DNA from: Microglena sp. YARC
Lineage: Eukaryota; Chlorophyta; Chlorophyceae; Chlamydomonadales; Chlamydomonadaceae
DNA length: 64,000 nt
Assembly: GCA_022414725.1 (NCBI GenBank)
Contig: CM039466.1
Location: forward strand, 36,690,637-36,754,636
Direction of reading: 5' to 3'
Made by a program: the position numbers and the translations under genes. The stretch's first letter is position 1. Each line of letters begins with the position of its first letter. The notes under the pieces were generated by a model. It saw only the letters and a list, made by a program, of their open reading frames with translations, was not told where the DNA came from and did no database searches. This document shows positions 22,088 to 32,722 of the stretch, piece by piece.

Positions 22088-22816
22088 ATGAATCTTGAAT
22101 CCATTTTGAAAGCTAATACAAATCTAAAATTGCTGTCCAAGGCAAAGCTATTTACTAGATTAAAAGACGACGGGATTACCAAACGAGATATTGAAGATTA
22201 CTTCAATCCACGAGAGCTAACACAAATTTACCAAAGACCACAAAACACTAAATTCAAATTCAAGATCACTGCAAAACCCAGATCATTCCAGATTGATGTG
22301 GCAATTATGCCATTGTCGAGCAAGAGGATAAATAACAACATCAATCAAATTCTTATGTGTATTGATATCATTTCTCGCAAAGCTTATTGCTACCCGCTGA
22401 AAAGCGGCAAGATGAATGACGTCTTAGATGCCTATCAGGAATTTATAGGCGATGTAGACGAAGACATCAACAGTGTATCAGGAGATAATTTTTTTGCATC
22501 TTCAATATTTGAGTCTTTCAATAAAGAACTAAATATAAAGGTATATACGGACGTTGCAAAAGAAGACCACATTACTCCTATGGGGAACAAGCTGGGAATC
22601 GTTGACAGATTTACAAGGACACTGAAGGGTCTGATAAAGAAATACTCACTGGAAAACAAGACTAAAAAATGGGTAGACGCACTTGGTGAAATTGTTGAGC
22701 TGTATAACGACTCCCCTCATTCTGGGTTGAAAGATGCTTCGCCCAACGAGGTGTATGACGATCTTGATTATTCTCAAAAGCTATATGAAGCTCAATTAAA
22801 AAAAATCAAAAGATGA
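22088..22816 (+). CDS. Element D rve-type (retroviral-like) integrase
   Basis: An intact 242-residue protein from an ATG preceded by ATATATA, 34 bp after the helicase stop. The catalytic core shows D70 (FQIDVAIMP), D133 (SVSGDNFFAS) and, where the family usually has Glu, D173 (GIVDRFTRTLK), with 39 residues between the last two. LYNDSPHSGL follows as in Polinton and Ty3 integrases. No HHCC zinc finger is present at the N-terminus. It should carry out strand transfer of the element's ends. The neighbouring PolB-helicase supports a self-synthesising DNA element. Confidence 0.85.
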   Translation: MNLESILKANTNLKLLSKAKLFTRLKDDGITKRDIEDYFNPRELTQIYQRPQNTKFKFKITAKPRSFQIDVAIMPLSSKRINNNINQILMCIDIISRKAYCYPLKSGKMNDVLDAYQEFIGDVDEDINSVSGDNFFASSIFESFNKELNIKVYTDVAKEDHITPMGNKLGIVDRFTRTLKGLIKKYSLENKTKKWVDALGEIVELYNDSPHSGLKDASPNEVYDDLDYSQKLYEAQLKKIKR

Positions 22817-23163
22817 ATGACAAAGTGACCCTGAAAGTAGGAGACAGAGTGCGTGTAATGTTACAGAAGAAGACCTTTGAAAAGGAGAAGGCCAGATTTT
22901 CTACAGAGATTTACACCATTGAAGAACACATAGCATACAGATTCAAGCTGAGAGGAGTCAAATGTCTGTATAGACCAAGCGAATTGAACGTTGTTACAAA
23001 CGTGAAAGATAGACTGGAGCCAGAAAAAGAAGACAATCAAATCAGAAGGATGCAAAGGTCAAAGGCATTTAATTCCTATGACGAGATTGTTACTGCTATT
23101 GATAAGAAGGACGAACCAAAAGCAAAAAGAACCGTGCGAAAGCCCAAACGGTTCGCCGAGTAA
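22813..23163 (+). CDS. Element D integrase C-terminal partner
   Basis: A 116-residue protein whose ATG overlaps the integrase TGA (ATGA at 22813-22816). The segment VGDRVRVMLQKKTFEKEKARFSTEIYTI resembles the SH3-like DNA-binding part that normally forms the C-terminus of Polinton-type integrases (GDxVRI...F.KG...WS.E.F.I), so the integrase looks split into two overlapping genes. The tail is basic (KRTVRKPKRF). It ends with TAA at 23161-23163, the last codon of the AT-rich block. Confidence 0.75.
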   Translation: MNDKVTLKVGDRVRVMLQKKTFEKEKARFSTEIYTIEEHIAYRFKLRGVKCLYRPSELNVVTNVKDRLEPEKEDNQIRRMQRSKAFNSYDEIVTAIDKKDEPKAKRTVRKPKRFAE

Positions 23164-25004
23164 CCAGGATCCTCCATTCCTCCTCCTGCGAGTAGCGGGG
23201 GCGGAACGGTAACCGGTAGACAGTCGCCTCCTGCGCAGAGTAGAAAAGTGTAACAAAGTGTAACGAAGTATGTCGCGACTCATCACCACGTGACGGGAGC
23301 TGGCGAGACTCCTTCTTGACTTCCTCTCAGCCGCGCTGTCCTTTGGGGGTCGTAGTTGCTATGCCCCCGAATCTTCATTTTTGAGACGCGCGGAAGTCAA
23401 TCTTTCGTCATTCATTCGTCATTCTTTCGTCCTTCTTTTTCTTTCCCGCTGACACACGCTTTGCGTATGAGACTAAAAGGCGAATCATGGACAGAAACAC
23501 CCCGCACAGACAACAAGCCGCCCACGGTACTACCACGGTATTGCACGGGGAAATCTATCGGACATAACCCGATATATAATTCGTGCGGTGGGACTATCGG
23601 AAAGACCACTACTGTTTTTTGGGGGTAAAATGAAGTTATCGGAAAAGACCCGGCACCCGCCATGATCATATTAGTAGTTGCCATTCAGAGCCCTTGGGCG
23701 CCCAAAATATTCTTGTTCGCAAATCCGTTTGGATCAACTTGAGCAGCGCAGTTCTAGGCATGTTTTGCACCAAGCAGCATCCTCTATGGCTAGGTGCAGG
23801 CCTAAGTCGATGCCACCCTGTGCTGGGCCTGGCTGCCTCGAATCCCTCGATCACCAATATCTTACCCGAATACCTCCAAAGAGTGACACAAAGTTGGAAA
23901 GAAAAATCGCGGGATATCGCCTTTGAAAGCAAACGCAATTCTTCTCGAGGCTCCTGTCTATGGCCTCGAGCAACTTAGGTGACCAAGCCAGCAAATATCG
24001 GATCGAGGCAATGGGGGTCCGAGATCTGCCAGATTGGCCACTTCCAGGCCGAATCGAGCTGATCCTGGCTGTTTCCCTCGTACCCAGATTGGTTTCGGTT
24101 CCGAAAGCCCTGTTACAACTAAACCGGATGACCTCGGGTCTCGTTACCGCCTCTCCATCACATGGGTAGCGACTTCGGTACATCAGCCCTACTGCCGGCG
24201 AGCAAAACGGAGGATCAAAACGGAGGCGCAAAACGGATGAGCAAAACGGATGCGCCAAACGGGTGCGCCAAACGGGTGCGCTGAGAGAGGATATAGTTAC
24301 ATACTCAGCAAAAATCAATGCCGAGACTGAACAGCGCCGAGGCAGCTGGACAGTTTTATAACAGTGAGGGTTTGGGCAACATACCCCTCAGAACCTGGTC
24401 CAGGAGGTGACCTCCAAAAAAGCGTACAAAAGAGCAAATAAAAGGCTTGACAACAAGCAATGCGAACTACCAAGGCATAGAGAAACTAGCGAATTAAGAG
24501 TATATAGTAGAAGGGCTAAGAGTTGCCGAGGCCTAAAAAGCGAGATTCTACAAGAAGACGTGAAGAACAAAAGGCACAGGAAAATCACCAAACAAACAAG
24601 GAGAGAGGCATAGAGCTCTAAAAAGGCGGCCTTAACACTCCCTATCTAAAGGCAAACACAAGGCCAAGCCGTCAGCCAAAACGCCACAAGGAAAAGCACA
24701 GCTAAGAAAGGACACTTAACAACCTAAGCAGAACTACTAACACGATAAAAAGCGTGAGGAAAAGCGAAAGACCAAGACCAGCGGGGAAAAGCTAAGAGTT
24801 TCCAAAGCCTATCTGTCAAGAAACCATCAAGCTCAAGGACGGAGAGAGGGCACAGGAGAGCAGCCAAACAGGTCAAGAGTCAAACGGAGACTCGAGAAGT
24901 GAAAACATAAGCTACCCCCCATCACCTGCACCGCCAGAAACAAGACGGTTGCTACAAAGGGACAAGAACAAATCCAAGCTAGTCATCCAGGCTGTCAGGG
25001 AGGA
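23164..25004. other. Unassigned region right of element D
   Basis: GC content rises sharply after 23163. The stretch holds small CATTCGTCATTCTTTCGTC-type direct repeats near 23400-23430, a 13-bp minisatellite at 24200-24277 and a purine-rich block (24390-24960). Several short open frames exist, none with recognisable domains. Part of it may be the 3' untranslated region of the LINE remnant on the right. Confidence 0.5.
24200..24277. repeat. 13-bp minisatellite, six units
   Basis: Six head-to-tail units of the form G-N-G/T-C-M-AAACGG-R-K, for example GAGCAAAACGGAG and GCGCCAAACGGGT. Confidence 0.85.
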
Positions 25005-25698
25005 TCAGGGGAAGCAGCTCATTCTGGGAGAGAAGCAAATGGTCGAGGGAATGGTCCTGGGCCATCGGAGGATCCGCCACTGACATATGTGGAGGGTTGG
25101 GAACTCCCATGTTAACACGGGACCCACCATGGCTGATGAAGGGGTGATCATCTCCCACCGTGTCCTCCTACTCAGGAGGGGGCTCTTCTGTAGCGACAAA
25201 ATCAGCAATGCGAGCCCAGAAATCAGCCACAGCAAGTGCTCCAGCCCGCTCTGAGAGGGGGCGAACAGCTGGCACCTGAGGAGGTGGAAGGCCCCATAAC
25301 TCATACAGAGTGGCCTGGCGAGGGCCGGAAGTGGCCTCACCACGGACAGAGGAGGCCAACCTCCACAATTGCCGGCGGCCATGATCCATAGCTGACAGGG
25401 CCGCAAGGCAAACAATTCCCCACACATCGGTATCCATGGCTGAGGAGGGGCGGGGGTTGCACACCCAGAGGCTAGCTCTCTGGATGGGGCAGGCAGAAAG
25501 GGTGGCCAAGGGAACCTGGAGAGCCTCACGGACCGCTAAAGCAACGGGGCACGTCCAAAAGCAGTGGAGGCGGGGGTCGCAGTCAGAAGGCACATCAGGG
25601 CAACTGTACCCGGGAGGAGGCCCCTGGAACGCCATCGGCCATAAGGCTGTCACGGCTGTATGCGTGCTCCTTAGGATAGGTATGTTACCACTGCAATT
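25005..25698 (-). pseudogene. Non-LTR retrotransposon ORF2 C-terminal remnant
   Basis: Minus-strand open frame with the zinc-binding tail found after reverse transcriptase in LINE-type ORF2 proteins: CPDVPSDCDPRLHCFWTCPVALAVREAL, followed by a helical WxxVxLAALxAMDHGRRQLW segment. It ends at TAG near 25168. Upstream coding sequence is lost at 25698, where the frame passes into the LTR of element E1, so the first 47 residues of the open frame are LTR-derived. The RT domain itself is absent. LINE origin is inferred from the zinc tail only. Confidence 0.6.
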
Positions 25699-26387
25699 GC
25701 AAATCTCCTTTCGCCAGCACAGGCAAAGCCATACCCTAAGGACAGAAGAGTTTATAGTCGATTGAGACGACCAATTCTCTCTCATTCTACTATCAAACCC
25801 TTGTCCAGGTGCGTCGATGCTGTCGTCGGGATAAGTCACTGCTAGGCGCTACTTGCGCACCTACCCCATGCAGTGTTTGCCTTGTCGTGACACCAACTCC
25901 GTCACGACAATCCAATACAACTGTCACGCATCGTGAATAATCATCTTAAGCTCTTGCGCCGCTTGACCCCTGTCGTGCATTGCAATCCCGCCTTGCCGAC
26001 CTTTTCCGGCAAGCTATGTAGACACTCGCACGTTCACTTAGAAACCGCAGTTTTATCTTCTATTGTTCCTAGAACAAATTGTAACTCATTCTACTATCAA
26101 ACCCTTGTCCAGAACCACCACGGATTCAAAGTCTGCGTCTCCAAGCCCCTGTCGTTACCGACTCCCGGAACCTGTCTACCTACGGTCGCCTCCAGTACCC
26201 TCCCCGAGCATTGACAACCCCCGTCTGCCGGACTTCAGAAGGAGACTCCGGTCAACCCCTCTCCTTTCGCCTCGACTCCACAACTGCGAAAGTCCAACCC
26301 CTCGGAACGGTGAGACGTCACCGTCAGTACTGACGACGGTGCTTCCAACCCCTCGGTAACGCGGCTACCGGAGTACAGAACACCCCA
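25699..26387 (+). repeat. Partial 5' LTR of E1
   Basis: Matches the inner ~690 bp of the E2 LTRs in inverse orientation and ends CACCCCA. The outer ~300 bp present in E2 are missing; the match begins at GCAAATCTCC. Confidence 0.85.
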
Positions 26388-26392
26388 TCACT

Positions 26393-26410
26393 TGGTACTC
26401 CCTGCCAGGG
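26393..26410 (+). promoter_or_regulatory. Primer-binding site of E1
   Basis: TGGTACTCCCTGCCAGGG lies five bases after the LTR and starts with the TGG that pairs with a tRNA CCA end. E2 has the same 18 bases at 47971-47988. The tRNA species was not identified. Confidence 0.6.
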
Positions 26411-27653
26411 CTTTAGATTTTTTTTTCTGGACGGACACAAAGCTACCACGGGACATACCCTAGGGACGCTTTCTCACACTTTGAGCCAGCAAGCAAAGCG
26501 ATCACTTTGAGGCAGCGAACCCATAGCCCTTTGCTGCTGATTGGATAAAGTCTGTATACATATAGATTGGACTTAATTAACCAACCTACTTGCTGTAACC
26601 ATAGTCTGGAATTAATTATCCCATTCTAACAACGCACATACAGACTCCATAACTATACTGATCAACTATAGATCGGGCGCACTTATCCTCCATTGCTCCT
26701 CCTACGTTACGAGTCGACGCAACTCACTAGCAGCCCCTAGAGGATTTAAGAACCCCACCCACCTTGCGGTTCCCCACCCAAGACTCCCACATCAGAACCA
26801 CTCTGATCCCTGCTTTGTGATCTCACCAACACCGGCAACCACATTTGCTGTAAAGAGAACCATCACACAACCTTGTCAATTTGAGCCCGCCCTCTCAATT
26901 CAGAGACAGTACCGGTAACCGTACTTCTGAACATCGAGACGGATATTACTGACTTGCTGATACGGAGACTTGCTGATACGGACGACTTGCTGATACCGAA
27001 GACTTGCTGATACCGACATACCCAAACATTCCAACTCATACCAGCATTTGCATCCATTAACCAAACAAATACCAATTCAATTGGACCAACTGCTCTATAC
27101 TAATCAGTTGCCCACCCCTTCCCACCGTGCGTAGGACTACCTGATCTCAAGTTCGTCGGAGGAGACTAACCCACCACCTCGCTAGTACGGGCATCTTCCT
27201 CACTCTCTGACCTCAGACCTATCGCTTACGCCATCCGGCAACGGCGAAGGGCCGCCCAATTTGAGTTGAATCCTTGTTTCAGATACAAACAACCACACTC
27301 TTCCAAAACACACGCCATAAGGCTGCCAATTTTTGGTTAGACTACTGTTACGAGTACGCCATCTGCATCTTTCAAAAAGCACGCCGTTAGGCCGCCTTTT
27401 TTTACTTGCACTACTATTCGCAACTACCTACTTAAAAAAAAAAAAAAAAAAAAAAAGCAACGGCGAAGGGCCGCCTTTTTTTTATTGGACCCTGCTCCAC
27501 CACACCTTCTTTCAGAACTACACTTCTGAAGAAACCAAGCCAGATACATCTGCGCTACTCTACCAACATACACATTCGTTCAGGTACCATCAGGACACAA
27601 GCCTTGGTAAACACGTGGAACAAACCCACCCTGAACAACTAACACAACACACA
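26411..27653 (+). other. Long structured 5' leader of E1
   Basis: About 1.2 kb without a credible gene. It contains TTGCTGATAC repeats (26950-27016), degenerate copies of GGCAACGGCGAAGGGCCGCC (27234, 27462) and related CACGCCGTTAGGCCGCC elements, and a long A run (27434-27456). The same leader occurs in inverse orientation in E2 (46738-47970). Confidence 0.6.
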
Positions 27654-30334
27654 ATGCGAGGAACACGAGGACAAGTCAGAGCTGCTGCAGAAGCAGAAGC
27701 GCGCTCAGACGCAACTGATCCAGCACAAGCTCAATCAGACGCCCGACAAGCCCTCTCAGACATAAGAAACATTTATTCTGAACATTCCATCACAAATCAA
27801 ATAGCACAACTGCATCTGCATAACCCCATTAACATACTTCCCCCAACCATCCCCCTAACGATCCCCAACTCACCCCTCCCACTGGGGGGCAGCCACCCTG
27901 GTACGAGGGGGAGTCATCGGAGATCGACATCCCCCTTCCTATGGCACTTGCCACACCTTACCAGCCTCAGCCACAGCAGCTGACCCTATCAGCCCCCAGC
28001 CTTCAACCCTCGACCCCCAGCCTTCTACTATCAGCCCCCAGCCCCAGCCCAGATCGCGCAGCTACCAGGCACCTCCACAAGACAATTCTGTGGAACTCTA
28101 CCAGCACTAAGGCCTCCATCAGCCCTTCAGCCATCACCCACACCACTCAAGCCCTGGAGCGGGCAGAGTGGAATGCGCCTGGCCCTTGGAAGCTCACAAC
28201 GGCCATTGCTGAACACCCCGCCTTCTCGTGTTGCCGTCAGTGAGGATGCTGAGGACAATGCGTACCCACCATTGTCCCCACTCCAGCGATCGTCTGCCAC
28301 TCCGTCCAGCCGCCAGTGCACAGCCCCCTGCAGGAATTTATAACCCCTCGGGAGACCTTCACTGGCGCAACTGCGACACAAGCAGCAAGCCCTCCACACA
28401 TGACCACAAACAACCTTTTCAGCTCAGAAGAGGAAGTAGAAAGCCCCAGCAAACGACTTGCCCGCACTCCCCGACAGCTTCCAGAACCCACGCCAGTCAA
28501 CCAGCTTCCTGCAAGCCAACCTTCCGGCAACAGGTCAAGCAGCTCCTCCGACAACAGTGGATCCCGCCCAGTCAGTCACCACATGGACCATGGGGTAATC
28601 CAGGGGGTGATCCTGCCAGTTCTTCTGACAGTGACGGTGTCCCCGATGATGAGGCAGATACTGGAGGACACCTGGTCAACCAGAAGACCAACCCCCCAGC
28701 CCACCGGACTCCGACGATGAACCACCCCCACCCCCTGAAGAAGATGAGGTACCACCTCCACCAAACTTTCAAGGGGATGTGAGCGACGCTGATAGCAATG
28801 ACAGCGAACGTCACGTCGCACTCATGATCAGTGTCGGTTCCGTCCTATCATGGCAACTTCCAACAGAAGGATCACAGCTACACGGCGGCAGCGTATCACA
28901 TACCAAAGCCTGGCTTCTGATGATGAAGAGCTACATTGTCAACATCAAGAGAGACCTTGCAGTGGAGGAGTTGTGGGAACAGATGATGGTACAGGTCTAT
29001 GAGAACTCTCAACCATTCGTCTTGTTTACAGACAACAGAGCCGCATGGATCCAGGAGTGCAATGCTCTCCAGACACAAAGCTCCTTGAATGGAGTCCTCC
29101 AAGTCAACGAGCATGGTCAACCAATCATGAACCCAGCCACTTGGAAGCTGAAGCTCATTCATTTCTACGAGCTGGTCAAAACTGGACTAGCACTCGCACT
29201 CAAGGTAACCCCTCTCGATGCCAAGGAGGAGTATGAGAAGTTTGACTGCTACGACAATGCAGGCCTCTTATACCCCATGCCTCGCATCTTGATGTCAGAA
29301 TTCACAAAGAAGTACGAGGAGTTTGATATCCGGGCTGGACAACCCCATTACCGGGAGGCCATGGCCAAGGTGGCCAAACTCCTTGATCGCATGGCCCCCA
29401 CCCTGAAGGAGAACTTTGGCAGCTACAAGGATGTCACCCCCCTCGGTTGCTGGGCAATAGCCAAGCTCTACAAGCTTGACCAAGACCAGCACACCCTGGA
29501 AAGGCTGTCTGGCATTGCCCAAACTGAAGCATCCAAGAGAGACGATATGACAGCACAAGGCATGCTGCTCTGCGTCTCCAAACCACCAACACAGAGGCCA
29601 ACTGTCATGCCACGCCAGACTGCTTTTCCCGTCACCCAGGACCCCAGTGCACCCAAGGGCAATAACGGTGAACCCAAGTCTTCCACAGTTTGCACTACAT
29701 GCAACATCCTGGACACGGTTCCGACACTTGCTACCTGAACAACCCTGGGACCCCCAACCCATCCTGGTGCCCGAAGAACCCAGCACGGTACGCCATCTGG
29801 CGCACCTCAACAATCCAGCAAGGCTTCGCCCCACCACCAACTTTGGACCAGCTCAAATCTGGAGTGCCTTACTTCCGCTCAGTGCAGGGAGCTGTCCAAC
29901 ACAGCCTGCATACACAAATGCGTAACCCCCCGCACAGCATTACAGACAGCCACAGACTCCAGTACAACAGCAATCTCCCTACCCCCTCAAAATCCCAGGT
30001 ACAAGGGGAAGAACCCACGACCCTTTTCGGCCGGCACCCCAGGAACAACAACCAGAGAAGCATGGGAGGAACTGGTGGCGGGTATCAAGATGGCTACCAA
30101 GGAAAAAACCAAGGCACCCAGGGTGGATACCAAACAAGTTACCAGGGAAACAACCAGGGCACTCAAGGCAACTACCAAGGGCAAACAAGAAGCGCTAACG
30201 ACAATAGCATGCAGCAGCACCAACGGCCAGACGTCGTCATGCAACTACAACAACAACAACACAATCGGCAGATGCAGTTGCAGCAGCAACAGCATAACCA
30301 GCAGTTGCATGACACGGTCTTCGCCATTTCGTGA
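27654..30334 (+). pseudogene. gag: E1 Gag, frameshifted
   Basis: Probable start ATG at 27654 (MRGTRGQVRAAAEAEA). The longest open piece, 28779-29738, is rich in helical residues (KAWLLMMKSYIV, HFYELVKTGLALALKV) as expected for a capsid domain. It is followed by a CCHC zinc knuckle at 29691-29731: C-X2-C-X4-H-X4-C around PGHGSDTC, broken by a one-base loss. The C-terminus is Gln-rich with GYQGKNQGTQ-type repeats and runs of Q. Several frame changes separate these pieces. The order matches E2. Ty3-type Gag is inferred from the position ahead of the protease. Confidence 0.7.
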
Positions 30335-30899
30335 GGAACTTCGTTCGCAAACATCAGCGGACGCCATGCCCCACACCCCATGATCAACACAGCCGTAGCA
30401 ACCAGCCACTACAACTAGAGGCTCCACAAGCTGCGCAATCTGATCTACCAGAACCTGACTGGTACAATGCAGCCCTAGTAGTCAGCTTCCGACAAACTCC
30501 AGACGCCGAGACACAAGCTAGCTCACAGGCAATTTACAAGCCCACATTTGATCCTTCCACTGACGGAACTGGGTCAACAGCTGCCATCCCCTACCAAGCG
30601 CTCGAGTATCACGGCACGTTACCCAAGCCCAGCATCGGGCATCACAAGACCTCCTCATGGATGAGATGACAGTCTTGCAACGGGATCTTGATTTGATGTT
30701 CAGAGAAGTGCAGAACCTGCACGAGTTCAACAGGGCCTTGCAGGTCAGAGCCACAGCAGTTGAGACAGCACAGCGCGCAGCTTGTGTCACGCACAACCCA
30801 GTGGACACATTTGTACGCGACTACACTGCTTCTGGTCAGCTGAGCCCTTCTACAGCAACCTTGCTGCAAGGAACAGAGCCCAGCTACGGTGTACCGTAC

Positions 30900-31387
30900 C
30901 TAGCCAACCTGTCCACCAGACTGGCCTCTCGTTTAAGTCCACAACTGGCCTCCTACAGTGCGTCAACCTTATGGTCCTCGTCGACACCGGCAGTGGTCTC
31001 AACTTCATCTCGCAATCTATGGCGGACTCATTGGGACACGATCCTCTCCCATGCCACCACAAGACGATTGCGTTCAATGACGTCAAAAGCTCCCTCACCA
31101 AGGAGATTCAAATGCCTGTCATTTTTTGCAGCGAAACCCCCAACGAGATCAGCGTCAGGGCAACTTTTGTCATTGCCCCTGACAACACCATCTTCGATGC
31201 CCTCATCGGTACCCCACTCATGGCCATGCCAGGCATTTCTGCCCTACCTGACATTTCACAAGAGAAACTCACATTGCGCCCCTATCTCCACTTGTCCAGC
31301 GCAGAGCATACTGCCACAGGTCGCGCTTTGACCGTGGACTTGCCATTCAGGCCAGTATCTCGAACCAAGCAGCTCCCTCCATGCTAG
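30900..31387 (+). pseudogene. E1 aspartic protease
   Basis: Pepsin-like retroviral protease with LVDTGSGLNFIS (active-site DTGS) and a second hydrophobic element FDALIGTPLM, the usual ILG-type motif of Ty3 proteases. It processes Gag-Pol in the particle. The frame here is open from 30782 to TAG near 31385; residues before the DTGS block differ between frames, so the start is not defined. Confidence 0.8.
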
Positions 31388-32722
31388 GCCGCCGCCACGA
31401 ACCAGGGTATGGCCACCCTTCGAGGGACCACCCACCCACCCGACGGAGTCCATCATATGGAACAAATCTGGACAGACAGCACCCATCGACCTAATGATGG
31501 ACATCCTCCGCTTCTTCCCCAACCTCCGTCGTCACACGCCATTCAACATGTCCTCCATCCGATTTTCCCACCCCAACTGATCAGCGTTCTACATGACCCT
31601 GCTCATGCATATGGTCGCCCATGCGCACAGCATGGAAAGCTACAGCTATGAGACCAACAGTGACAACACGCTGTACCTTGGAGATGTTAACCTACTCCAC
31701 AGGTGCATCCTAGACTTGCCAGCTCAGGACAACTTCTCATCTGTCCTCACCTGGGGAAAGGAACAAGGCCTGCCAATCCGAGTCACCCTCACCCCACGCA
31801 GTATGGGGGAAGTGCTCGACCCCAGGAGCATGGAGCACTCCGGGGCATCCCTACACCTTTCACACCCATTGGTCACCCCAAGTGATCCAATCAGACCTAT
31901 GACTGACGCTTCTGTGTGCATCCTACCCTCAATCCAGGGCACCTACAGTCTGTACTCAAACTCCTACCCTACTTGGATAGTTGCTACACAAGCACCGCCT
32001 CTACCCACCTGTCCCAGGTTTCGGTTTGCCGCTGGACGCGTACGCAGTCGTGCAAGGACGGCAACCTGAGCCCTGTGCTCGCCCCTTACACAACCAACAA
32101 CAGCATACTCTCCTCTTCTCTTTCCCTTCCAGGATACAGAAGAGCTACAGAGCCACCAAAACCGCTGTATCAATTGGTATGACACATCGGCACCCAGCTT
32201 GCATTCTACCTCCATCTTCTTGATCCGCAGGCCACCCGTCTACAACAGTGAGGATGACTTCGAATACGACGCTGCAGCCACCTCTGCTCCTAGCTCCCAT
32301 CGTTGCCCCACCTCACCCCTGCTGATTACTTGCTCACAATGACCAGCACTCCATCTCCCACCCCAGCCGGTGACAACTATAAAGAACCCCAAGACTTCTT
32401 CACAACACAGCTGGATGATGTCTACTGGCGACCATGTCAAGAGTTCCTGGGAGGCCAAGCAGCAGTTTACCAAGCGTCCACTTCTTGCGCTTTACCAGTG
32501 CACCTGGACCCTCCACTCCAGCTTCACTCCTGCCTGGCCGCCTACAAGGAGGCCTTACTAGCTGCCTCAGTCACATGGACCCCAACTATCTGCAGGGGGG
32601 GGGATTAACAACAGTATGCCAGACGGAGCAGTCACACCCAATGCAGATAGAGGGGCCTACATCCAGACTGTGACCTCTTCATTGGTCATCATCGGGATGG
32701 CACTGAGGCGCAACGCAAAGAG
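31388..32722 (+). other. Protease-RT spacer of element E1, unrecognised
   Basis: About 1.3 kb between protease and RT, conserved in E2 (41468-42850) and containing coding-like pieces (for example LYLGDVNLLHRCILDLPAQDN and FRFAAGRV/LPLDAYAV). No known domain was recognised. Ty3 elements normally have little or no spacer here, so an extra protein region is likely. Confidence 0.5.

Larger units (their letters stand above)
10554..23163 (+). mobile_element. AT-rich PolB/integrase DNA element D, split by Copia C
   Basis: Two AT-rich blocks, 10554-12000 and 19042-23163, flank element C and form one unit: the protein frame at 11998 continues at 19045 once C and one GTTTG are removed. Genes, all on the plus strand: a small basic protein, a PolB-SF1 helicase-HNH-like fusion of about 1,326 codons, an rve integrase, and a short integrase partner overlapping it by four bases. 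PolB plus rve integrase recalls Polinton/Maverick elements, but no capsid, packaging ATPase or protease gene is visible in the 5.6 kb present. The right end is only placed by the fall in AT content after 23163. The left end may lie beyond B. No terminal inverted repeat was recognised. Confidence 0.75.

Noticed and set aside
10554..23163. Element D as a complete Polinton or integrated virus
   Set aside because: No capsid, packaging ATPase or protease gene and no terminal repeats are visible; only the replication/integration part can be claimed.
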